Positions 1 through 6,651 of a DNA stretch of 9,249 nt are shown one piece after another (position 1 is the stretch's first letter; the number at the start of each line of letters is the position of its first letter). The DNA is taken from positions 1-9,249 of the forward strand of contig JASHSC010000226.1 in NCBI GenBank assembly GCA_030036915.1, read 5' to 3'. The notes below the pieces were generated by a model, which was not told the DNA's origin, did no database searches, and was given only the letters and a program-made list of their open reading frames with translations. Both the position numbers and the translations under genes were made by a program. The stretch comes from Terriglobia bacterium (GTDB lineage: Bacteria; Acidobacteriota; Terriglobia; UBA7540).

Positions 1-470
1 ACCACGCGCAAACCCCGCTCCCACCAGATTTCAACCTGGCTTGGCTCGATAATCGGGTCCGCGCCCTCCATGGCGAGGATGTATCCCAGCGGGGTTCCGT
101 TCCCTGCGGTGCGGTGCCAATCCGCGATGTGTGATTCCAATGCGGTCCAATCGCGCAACATGCGCAGGTGGCCCTGCGACTCCATGATGCGGTAATACTC
201 CACCTGTCCCGCGCCCATCGCTGAGGCGATCTCGCGGCTGGGGTAGTCGAGCAAAGGGTCTTTGAGCCGGCTGCATCGCGCCAGCACGGTGGCCAGGCAC
301 ACCGCCACACCGGCTTTCTGTAATTCCGGGAACGATACCGTGTTATGGCCCCGCTTGCGGTCGGTCATGCCGGCTTCCGAGGCGCGGATTTGGTCAATGC
401 TCTTGGTCAAATCACGCCGCCAGTTCAGTGCGTTCCAGGATAAATCGAGGTGTGAATCAATGATCATCAT
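1..470 (-). CDS. Membrane dipeptidase-like metallopeptidase (family M19), N-terminal part only
   Basis: This is the first 156 codons of a gene that runs off the left edge; M19 proteins are usually about 350-400 residues, so over half is missing. M19 (renal dipeptidase) enzymes are two-zinc hydrolases that cleave dipeptides, including ones with a D-residue at the C-terminal side, and some open beta-lactams. Seen here: the zinc-binding His-x-Asp at H7 and D9 (context MIIDSHLDLSWNAL) and the bridging glutamate E135 in the strand ILAMEGADPI. There is no signal peptide, so the product is probably cytoplasmic. Two adjacent ATG codons (470 and 467) could start it; GGAG at 480-477 lies 6 nt before the first, which I chose. 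The gene is divergent from the serine hydrolase at 730. The family call is strong; the substrate cannot be told. Confidence 0.88.
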   Translation of the reverse strand, partial: MMIIDSHLDLSWNALNWRRDLTKSIDQIRASEAGMTDRKRGHNTVSFPELQKAGVAVCLATVLARCSRLKDPLLDYPSREIASAMGAGQVEYYRIMESQGHLRMLRDWTALESHIADWHRTAGNGTPLGYILAMEGADPIIEPSQVEIWWERGLRV

Positions 471-648
471 GAGGGTCTCCAACCAATCTTCAGCACATTC
501 GCCCACCCTGCACGGAGGCTTTTCCATGATAACCGAGCCCGCGGCCGACGAGCCATGGGTTCAGACGGCCACACAGCGATTCGTCGAACCCCGGCGCCGC
601 GCGGAAAACCTAGGCGCTTTACGATTCTTGCGATTTGCTTCAAAATAC

Positions 649-660
649 CCCCCGAAGGGG
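649..660 (-). other. Small GC hairpin with UUCG loop on the minus strand
   Basis: On the minus strand the bases read CCCC-TTCG-GGGG, a 4-bp stem closed by a UUCG tetraloop, a known very stable RNA loop class. It is followed by GG and then TATTTTG (647-641). This could act as a weak terminator of minus-strand (antisense) transcription or as part of the leader of the M19 gene. The U-run is short and interrupted, so a terminator call is not secure. Confidence 0.35.
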
Positions 661-663
661 CGG

Positions 664-694
664 AAATCTCCGCAAGCAGGCGGGGAGATTTAAT
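664..694 (+). promoter_or_regulatory. 8-bp inverted repeat abutting a -10-like box (candidate operator)
   Basis: AAATCTCC at 664-671 is matched exactly by its reverse complement GGAGATTT at 684-691. The half-site centres are 20 bp apart, about two helical turns, as for a dimeric regulator. The right arm runs into TTTAAT (689-694), a 5-of-6 match to the -10 consensus, which would start transcription near 701, shortly before the ribosome site at 719-722 of the serine hydrolase gene. No convincing -35 is seen 16-18 bp upstream, so an activator-dependent promoter or a leader hairpin are both possible. A second, weaker pair is TTTACG (618-623) and CAAAAT (641-646) with 17-bp spacing. If that is the promoter, the repeat would be a 5' leader stem-loop instead. 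Confidence 0.35.
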
Positions 695-729
695 CAAAAC
701 GTTCAAATTTGCAGGTCTAAGGTGCAGTC

Positions 730-2079
730 ATGAAAAAGCGATGGGCACAAGGTTCGATGGTTTTGGCTCTGCTGATGTTCCCACCGGTTGCCATCCGGCC
801 GCAGACGCCTGCGCTCTCCAAAACGAATCCACAACTTGCGCCGCGCGCCTCAGCGGCAGGCGTTACAAATCCTGAAGACGTTGGCTTGTCGTCCGAACGC
901 CTGGAGCGAATCGGCCATGCCATTCAGCAGAGCGTAGACGACGGGCGCATTGCCGGCGGCGTGGCACTGGTGGCGCGCCACGGGAAGGTTGCCTACTTTC
1001 AGGCCGTGGGAATGGCGGACCGCGAGGCGCACAAGCCCATGCGCACGGACACCATCTTCCGCATCTGCTCGATGTCAAAGCCCCTCACCAGCGTCGCCGT
1101 CATGATGCTTTACGAAGAAGGCCGCTTCACACTGGCCGATCCCGTCTCCGACTATCTGCCGGAATTTAAGCATATGAAAGTCCTCGACCCGCCGTGGCCG
1201 CAGGACAAGACTTCGCCGCCCGGCAAGCTGGTGGATGCGAAGCATCCCATCACCATTTTTCAACTCCTGACGCACACAGCGGGGCTGACCTACCCGTGGA
1301 ATGCTCGCGTGGGCAAAGCCTATCGTGACGCCGGCGTGGGAACCGGGATAAACCAGCAGGAGGGAACGATTGCGGCCGGCGTGAAAAAGCTGGCGGCGAT
1401 TCCGCTGCTGTTTCAACCCGGTGATTACTGGGAATACAGCCTTTCAGACGACGTGTTGGGCCGTTTGGTGGAAGTGGTTTCCGGGATGCCTTTCGATCAG
1501 TTTCTCGAAAAGCGTCTCTTTCAACCTTTGGGAATGAAGGATACTTACTTCTTCCCTCCCGCGGACAAAGTCTCGCGCCTCGCCACAGCTTACGCTTATG
1601 ACGAAAAGATGGGGCTGCGTCCGATTGTCGATAACGAGGTTCGCGAAGTGGCAGGGATGCCGTACAGCGCGGATTATCCTTACCGCGGCCCGCACACGTA
1701 TTTCTCAGGGGGCGGAGGGCTCTGCTCCACGGCCGAGGACTATTATCGGTTTTGCCAGATGATGCTCAACGGTGGTGAGTTGAATGGAACCCGAGTCATC
1801 AGCCGCAAATCCGTCGAACTGATGAGCATGAATCACGTGCAAGGCAAGCCTGATGGGAATGGTTATGGCCTGGGTTTCGGCGTGAACAGTGAACCGATCC
1901 AGGTGAAAGAACTCGGATCGCTGGGGGCGTATTATTGGGGAGGATTCTATTACACGTCATTCGAAATCGATCCCAAGGAAGACATGATTATCATCTTCAT
2001 GGGACAAATCAATCCGGCGGGAGGGCTGAATCTCGCCTCCAAAGCGAATATCCTGGCATACGAGGCGATTAAAGATTGA
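730..2079 (+). CDS. Secreted serine hydrolase, beta-lactamase / family VIII esterase fold
   Basis: The 449-residue product belongs to the beta-lactamase-related serine hydrolases (class C beta-lactamase, DD-peptidase and family VIII esterase group). Residues 1-28 look like a signal peptide (basic start, hydrophobic VLALLMF core), so it probably acts in the periplasm or outside. The nucleophile motif S-x-x-K is S114-M-S-K117 in the context FRICSMSKPLTS. The second-box tyrosine is Y236 in WEYSLSDDVLGRL. The third box appears as WGG (403-405) followed by FEIDPKEDM rather than KTG, a pattern more typical of esterases and uncharacterised family members than of true beta-lactamases. AAGG at 719-722, 7 nt before the ATG, supports this start. 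It ends 6 bp from the convergent DUF4838 gene. Likely an esterase or peptidase; antibiotic resistance should not be assumed. Confidence 0.9.
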   Translation: MKKRWAQGSMVLALLMFPPVAIRPQTPALSKTNPQLAPRASAAGVTNPEDVGLSSERLERIGHAIQQSVDDGRIAGGVALVARHGKVAYFQAVGMADREAHKPMRTDTIFRICSMSKPLTSVAVMMLYEEGRFTLADPVSDYLPEFKHMKVLDPPWPQDKTSPPGKLVDAKHPITIFQLLTHTAGLTYPWNARVGKAYRDAGVGTGINQQEGTIAAGVKKLAAIPLLFQPGDYWEYSLSDDVLGRLVEVVSGMPFDQFLEKRLFQPLGMKDTYFFPPADKVSRLATAYAYDEKMGLRPIVDNEVREVAGMPYSADYPYRGPHTYFSGGGGLCSTAEDYYRFCQMMLNGGELNGTRVISRKSVELMSMNHVQGKPDGNGYGLGFGVNSEPIQVKELGSLGAYYWGGFYYTSFEIDPKEDMIIIFMGQINPAGGLNLASKANILAYEAIKD

Positions 2080-2085
2080 ACTTTT

Positions 2086-4662
2086 CTATGAAGCCTCGCG
2101 GGCCCGCTCTTCAGGACGATAATTCGCGTCATAATCCGCATGGAGCTGCACGCTTTCGCCGGGCTCCAGGCGGTGTTTTCCCGACCAGAGGACGAAGATG
2201 ACAATGTTTTGGTTCTTGGCGATCCAACTCGCTTCCGAGCGCGCCACCTGCGCTGGGTCGAAACGGTTGGTCAACATGAGCCCCAGGCGCCGGTTGACGA
2301 CTCGCCATTCGCCAGCCGGTTGGGATTTTCCATTGTAGGTCTGGGCGCCGCCCGGTTGTTTTTCCGGCTCGATCAGTTTCTGCTCAACCCTTTGACCATC
2401 TTGAGACTGGAATTCGTAGCTCACATCATCCATTTCTTCCGGGACGGGACCGGTCGTGAGGTTAGCGTCAAAGCGTGTTTGCAGCACCACCTCGATGGCC
2501 GCGCTTCCCACGTTTTGTACCTGCGTCTCGGTGCGAATCGAAGCGCCTTCGGCGGGAATTTGAATCGTTCTTTTCAACCGAAGCCCGCGAGCGCAGGTCC
2601 CTGTGAGCGAAAGGGTGGAGGATTTCGATTCCTCATCCGCCTGCCAGGTGACTTCCAGCGGCTTGGGGGCGAGATAATCCTCGAAAACTGAAAACACCAG
2701 GCCGGACCGGTCCGGGTACGCCGGGTTCTCAGGATCCGGCGGAGTCAACGCATCGTGGCCGCTTCGCTTGTTAACCATCTGGATGACGCGACCGCTGAGC
2801 CCGGGAACGACATCCACGCGAACTGTTTTGTTTTCCAGAGTTCTCACCGGGTAGGATTTCACATACGCAAAGTTCTCGATCTCCTTCTCCAGAGTCCATC
2901 CCTCACCGAAAGATTGAATGCCAAAACTCCGCGCATTGCCGATTAATGATTGGAGCCGGTTCCGCGCGTCGGCAAGATCGATCGGTTCGTAAGCCCCATT
3001 CCGCACAAACATTCTCTTGGCGCGAACCCATTCCAGGTAGTCAATCGGCAATTGCGCCAGGCGCACCCGCCGGCGAACAGCATTATCATCAGCTTCGACC
3101 AGGGCTTTACCCATCAACTGCCGGGCTTGGGTTATAAATTCATCGGTGAAGTGCGGAGAACTACAGCACCAGCAGTGGTCCCCGTGTCCCAGGGGAGGAA
3201 AGTCGACCACGCGCTGGAGCAGATCGAAGTATTCGAGCATGGGGCGGCCCGCGCGTCCGTAAAAAGCGTGATGGAAATCCTCGATGTCCTGCCGGACGTT
3301 GACATGGGTGTTCCACAGCAGCCGGGCGATGACGAAGGACTTGAGCGCGGCATTGTCGCCCCCACCACCGGGAGAGACCGAGCCTTGCATGAACAGTCCC
3401 ACCACTCCGTTTCGCTTGCACATGGGAACATCCGCGGCAATTTCACCAACGTCAGGGAAGGGGCGAATGTAATGCGAGAAGTCGGCGTTGTAGTGCCAAA
3501 CATAGAGAGCGTCCTGCGTAATCTTCGCCCACGCGCGCAGGTTGTTCATGATGTAGGCGTCGTAGCGGCACTTTTCATATGCGTGCGACTGGCACGCCCC
3601 GATCGGGCATAATTGCACCCGTACATTGGGCAGCGGCCGCACCTTAGCGGGCGGATCTTCCGAATACGCATAGGCGAGGGTCTGAATCAGTTTATCGGGA
3701 TACTTGTCCGCCACTGCGGCGCCAATTTCGTTAATGAATCGCAGGATTGGCCCGGAATGCGCGCCGCCTTCCTCCTGCTCCACACGCCGGCAGTTGTCGC
3801 ATTCGCACCAGCCGTAAAAATCGTTCTGTTCAACGCGGAAGATATTGGCATTGGGATTTCGGCCAAGCTCCTGAAGCACCTTTTCAACCGACAGGCGAAG
3901 TACGTCAGGATTCGTCAGGCAGATTTGCGCGGCCGCACTCCGCCTTTGCCCGTCGACGAGCGCGAAGTACTCCGGATGGTCCTTGAAGTACTGCTCGGGC
4001 GGGATTAACCCATAAAAACTGGTGCCCGAATACACCACCTTTCCGCCCGTCGAGGCGTCAAGGTCCATTAGATTTCCGTTCATCTTGTTTCGCGCCGCCC
4101 AATCGCGGTCCTGGGCTTCGGTGAAAAAGGGCTCGCGATACTCGAAAGAGGGCTTCACGATTTCGTCGAGCGGCGCCACAGAGATAGTCGACATTTTGGG
4201 AATGCGGCTTACGCCAGGAGCGAACCAGCGGCAGCCCAACTTCTCGAGAAACGTGTAGACGCCGTACATGGTCCCGCGCTCGCGCCCGCCTGCGATCACC
4301 AGATGGCTGCCTGCCGTCTTAAGGGCAAAACCCTCCGAACCGAGCGATGTAATGGGAACCTCCAGCGGCAAAGAGTCGAGATAGGCGCTCTTTCCGAGGA
4401 TGATCAGGTTTCCATGCGCCTCCTGCGCGTCCGTAACGATGGGCAGGTGCGCGCCGCATATCTCTTCCAGAAAGCGTTGCAGTTCCTCGCTTCCATGTTT
4501 TTCTGATAGCGATGCGTCACGTGAAATCGCAATGGTGTACGTGGATTTCCCTTCTCGCGCAAGCTCGAGCGCGCCCGTGGAGGGGCTCGCACCGGTCTCC
4601 GAAGATTTAAGCAGGGCCAGCGAGCCGCCCAGAGTCTTCAAAAAGCTTCGCCGTCGCATCAT
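2086..4662 (-). CDS. DUF4838 domain protein, alpha-glucuronidase-like N-terminus, possible Tat leader
   Basis: The product has 858 residues. It begins with a twin-arginine-like leader (R4-R-S-F-L-K9, then a short hydrophobic stretch), implying export in folded form, though no clear cleavage site is seen. Residues about 35-165 resemble the small alpha/beta domain that precedes the catalytic barrel in GH67 and hexosaminidase-type enzymes, ending in GCRWFAPG (143-150). Residues about 205-470 fit DUF4838: PEYFALVDG (230-238), QICLTNPDVL (246-255), VEQND (277-281), then W285 with C286, C288 and C291. Residues about 600-845 look like a beta-sandwich domain. DUF4838 proteins are presumed carbohydrate-active; I cannot name a substrate. 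Two ATGs (4662, 4659) are possible; GGGAG at 4672-4668, 5 nt from the first, supports 4662. It lies 140 bp after the M28 gene, same strand, perhaps with its own promoter. Confidence 0.85.
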   Translation of the reverse strand: MMRRRSFLKTLGGSLALLKSSETGASPSTGALELAREGKSTYTIAISRDASLSEKHGSEELQRFLEEICGAHLPIVTDAQEAHGNLIILGKSAYLDSLPLEVPITSLGSEGFALKTAGSHLVIAGGRERGTMYGVYTFLEKLGCRWFAPGVSRIPKMSTISVAPLDEIVKPSFEYREPFFTEAQDRDWAARNKMNGNLMDLDASTGGKVVYSGTSFYGLIPPEQYFKDHPEYFALVDGQRRSAAAQICLTNPDVLRLSVEKVLQELGRNPNANIFRVEQNDFYGWCECDNCRRVEQEEGGAHSGPILRFINEIGAAVADKYPDKLIQTLAYAYSEDPPAKVRPLPNVRVQLCPIGACQSHAYEKCRYDAYIMNNLRAWAKITQDALYVWHYNADFSHYIRPFPDVGEIAADVPMCKRNGVVGLFMQGSVSPGGGGDNAALKSFVIARLLWNTHVNVRQDIEDFHHAFYGRAGRPMLEYFDLLQRVVDFPPLGHGDHCWCCSSPHFTDEFITQARQLMGKALVEADDNAVRRRVRLAQLPIDYLEWVRAKRMFVRNGAYEPIDLADARNRLQSLIGNARSFGIQSFGEGWTLEKEIENFAYVKSYPVRTLENKTVRVDVVPGLSGRVIQMVNKRSGHDALTPPDPENPAYPDRSGLVFSVFEDYLAPKPLEVTWQADEESKSSTLSLTGTCARGLRLKRTIQIPAEGASIRTETQVQNVGSAAIEVVLQTRFDANLTTGPVPEEMDDVSYEFQSQDGQRVEQKLIEPEKQPGGAQTYNGKSQPAGEWRVVNRRLGLMLTNRFDPAQVARSEASWIAKNQNIVIFVLWSGKHRLEPGESVQLHADYDANYRPEERAREAS

Positions 4663-4689
4663 CTATGCTCCCGGGGTTGATTCTTTCCT

Positions 4690-4706
4690 AGCGCCGCCAC
4701 GGCGCT
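4690..4706 (-). other. Stem-loop in the leader of the DUF4838 gene (proximal)
   Basis: AGCGCC (4690-4695) and GGCGCT (4701-4706) form a perfect 6-bp stem with a 5-nt loop. On the minus strand it sits 18 nt upstream of the GGGAG ribosome site of the DUF4838 gene. No T-run follows, so it does not look like a standard intrinsic terminator. A role in mRNA stability or translation control is inference only. Confidence 0.45.
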
Positions 4707-4707
4707 T

Positions 4708-4736
4708 AGCCGGACTCCTGCTCCGGTCGTCCGGCT
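4708..4736 (-). other. Stem-loop in the leader of the DUF4838 gene (distal)
   Basis: AGCCGGAC (4708-4715) is matched exactly by GTCCGGCT (4729-4736), an 8-bp stem with a 13-nt loop. It lies one base from the 4690-4706 stem-loop, so the two would stack in tandem in a transcript reading into the DUF4838 gene. It lacks a following T-run. It could be a 3' stabilising hairpin for the upstream M28 message, a leader element, or both. Confidence 0.45.
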
Positions 4737-4780
4737 GGTTTATGTTTCGATGTGAATCTGTGCCGCCGGCGTCAAATCAA

Positions 4781-4789
4781 ATTGTACCA
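4781..4789 (-). promoter_or_regulatory. Candidate extended -10 promoter for the DUF4838 gene
   Basis: On the minus strand the bases read TGGTACAAT, which is TG-N followed by a 5-of-6 match to TATAAT: the extended -10 form that can work with a poor -35. No good -35 is seen at 16-18 bp spacing. Transcription would begin near 4774, giving a leader of about 110 nt that carries both stem-loops (4736-4708 and 4706-4690). It starts only 14 bp after the M28 stop codon. Confidence 0.35.
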
Positions 4790-4802
4790 CCGCACTCGAA
4801 GG

Positions 4803-6518
4803 TCACTGCCGGGGTGTGACGGGGGCATCATCCGGGCGGATTGGTTTGCGCGGAATCATCTCGTCGCACATGGCAGCATCATAAACGAAGCCCGCCATGA
4901 TTACCGACGCCTGCTCCAAATCCTCGGGGCGAATATGCTCATAGACGTCGAGGTTCGAATGGTGAGTCAGAGTTCCATAGTCCAGAGGGTCCTGAAGAAA
5001 TTCGAAAGCGGGAATCCCCACCGCGTCAAAAGAAACGTGGTCGGTCGATCCGGTGTCGCGCATGGTCAGCGTGGTCATGCCCAGGTCGCGAAACGGTTCC
5101 ATCCACTTTTCGAAGATCGGGCGTACTCGCGCGTTTTCTTGCAGATAAATGCCGCGGATCTTGCCGGCGCCGTTATCAAGGTTGAAATATACTGAAATAG
5201 TTTTCTGCTCGGGCTTCAGTTCGAGCGGACCTGCGGGCGGACGCATGAACGCGGGCAGGAATTGGTTCTCCCCACGGCTGGATTCCGGCCGAGACCCGAA
5301 GTGCTCCTTCACATAGCCGCGCGAGCCGAAAAGCCCCTCCTCTTCGCCTGACCAAAGCACGATGCGAATGGTTCTGCGTGGCTGGACGCCCAGCTTCTCG
5401 AGCAGTCGCACGGATTCCATCGCCACGGCAGAGCCCGCCCCGTTGTCTGTGGCACCCTCGCCCGCATGCCAGGAATCCAGGTGCCCGCCCAGCATTACGA
5501 CCTGGTCCTTGAGATTGGGATCCGTGCCGGGGATTTCGGCCAGCGTGTTGTACGCCTTGTCATCGTCGTCGTAGAACGCGGTCTCAACGTTCATTTCCAC
5601 TTCCACTGGAATTTTCTTGTCGATCAGGCGAGCCACGCGGCCAAAGTTTTCCACGGCAACGGTGACGCGCGGAACGGTGATCGTCTTGCCCTTCTCGTAG
5701 TTGCCTCCGGATTGCACAAACAACGTGCCGTCTTCGCCGGGCAGACGCGTGATGTCAAGCACCGCGGCCACCTTTTCATCCTCCAGGAACTTGGGCAGCT
5801 CCTGTTGGAATCTCAAACGCTGAATTAACTCCGCGCGGGCGTTGCCGGGGCCGCCCGGACGCTGCTGCGCTCCAGGGAAAGACGGAGGCTCGAAGAGGGC
5901 GGTTTTGGCGAGATCGTCATCGTCATTGCGGTGGAACAGCGGCTTGTCACTGGGGTCGGGGATCCGGGTCTCGCCGAATAACACGATCTTGCCGGCGAGT
6001 TTGCCTTTGTATTTTTCAAGGTCGGCGCTGGTTGAGGCGATCACTCGCACCACTTCAGCGCGCAGAGAGCCGTTCGTTCCCGGCGTCCAGGCTTCAGGAT
6101 AGGCCATGAACTGCATGTAGTCGGGCGCAACCATGCGAACTTCGCAAAGCTGGTAAGCCCAGCCGCGCCCGAACGTGCCCCAGGGCTCCAGGTGGGCGTT
6201 CACCATTCCCCATTGCGTGAACTGGTCGCGCGTCCACTCATTGGCTTTCTTCATATTGGGGGAACCCGTCAAGCGCGCGCCAATGTCGTCAGTGAGATGG
6301 CTCATGATATCCATCACCTGGCTGTGCTCGAACTCTTCCTGCCTCAGCCGGGTGATGAACTCCAGGTCGGGAATTGCCGGTGAGGTAGCCGGGGGTGCCG
6401 CGCTGACCGCGGAAGGCGCCTCCTTCGGCTTTTTCTCCGCCAAAAGACTCGCGGAGCAGAGAGATGCAAATCCCATGGCTGCCGCCACGGCCATCCTGGT
6501 GAGGCGCTGGATTCTCAT
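4803..6518 (-). CDS. Secreted M28 family metallopeptidase with PA-type insert
   Basis: The 571-residue product is a two-zinc aminopeptidase or carboxypeptidase of family M28. Residues 1-27 form a signal peptide (basic start, VAAAMGFASL core); no lipobox is seen at C21, so the enzyme is probably released into the periplasm or outside. Residues about 120-310 are a likely protease-associated (PA) domain. The catalytic domain covers about 325-550 with the full set of metal-site residues: H346 (GGHLDSW), D358 (ATDNGAG, bridging), E392 as general base and E393 as ligand (SGEEEGLFGS), D448 (FNLDNGAG) and H520 (HHSNLD). All are intact, so activity is expected. GGAGG at 6535-6531 lies 12 nt before the ATG, longer than usual, and no better in-frame start is near. 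It follows the GalT-like gene by 133 bp on the same strand. The peptide substrate is unknown. Confidence 0.92.
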   Translation of the reverse strand: MRIQRLTRMAVAAAMGFASLCSASLLAEKKPKEAPSAVSAAPPATSPAIPDLEFITRLRQEEFEHSQVMDIMSHLTDDIGARLTGSPNMKKANEWTRDQFTQWGMVNAHLEPWGTFGRGWAYQLCEVRMVAPDYMQFMAYPEAWTPGTNGSLRAEVVRVIASTSADLEKYKGKLAGKIVLFGETRIPDPSDKPLFHRNDDDDLAKTALFEPPSFPGAQQRPGGPGNARAELIQRLRFQQELPKFLEDEKVAAVLDITRLPGEDGTLFVQSGGNYEKGKTITVPRVTVAVENFGRVARLIDKKIPVEVEMNVETAFYDDDDKAYNTLAEIPGTDPNLKDQVVMLGGHLDSWHAGEGATDNGAGSAVAMESVRLLEKLGVQPRRTIRIVLWSGEEEGLFGSRGYVKEHFGSRPESSRGENQFLPAFMRPPAGPLELKPEQKTISVYFNLDNGAGKIRGIYLQENARVRPIFEKWMEPFRDLGMTTLTMRDTGSTDHVSFDAVGIPAFEFLQDPLDYGTLTHHSNLDVYEHIRPEDLEQASVIMAGFVYDAAMCDEMIPRKPIRPDDAPVTPRQ

Positions 6519-6651
6519 GTTCTGGGTGTCCCTCCGGACGAATACTTTGTCCCCCCGAGAGGTTATTCAAGCGCGGGTGGAGATGCAAGCGCGAAAGCAC
6601 GTATTAAATCCCCGGCTGATGCGCCCGGGCCGAAAGGCGTGGCGAAGCGCC

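Noticed and set aside
526..531. TATCAT on the minus strand as a -10 for the M19 gene
   Set aside because: A 5-of-6 match, but nothing like a -35 at 16-18 bp and no extended TG, so it is not distinguishable from chance.
467..706. 79-codon minus-strand frame ending in an ATGA overlap with the M19 start
   Set aside because: The protein is low-complexity and Arg/Pro-rich with no family features, lacks a clear ribosome site, and covers the hairpin and repeat region. The ATGA overlap is most likely chance.
2950..4008. Long plus-strand open frames opposite the DUF4838 gene
   Set aside because: They are antisense shadows of a GC-rich gene with clear family motifs on the minus strand; their proteins show no recognisable domains.
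6542..6570. TTGAAT and AAGTAT with 17-bp spacing on the minus strand as an M28 promoter
   Set aside because: The -10 matches only 3 of 6, and the start would fall on the ribosome site at 6535-6531, leaving almost no leader.
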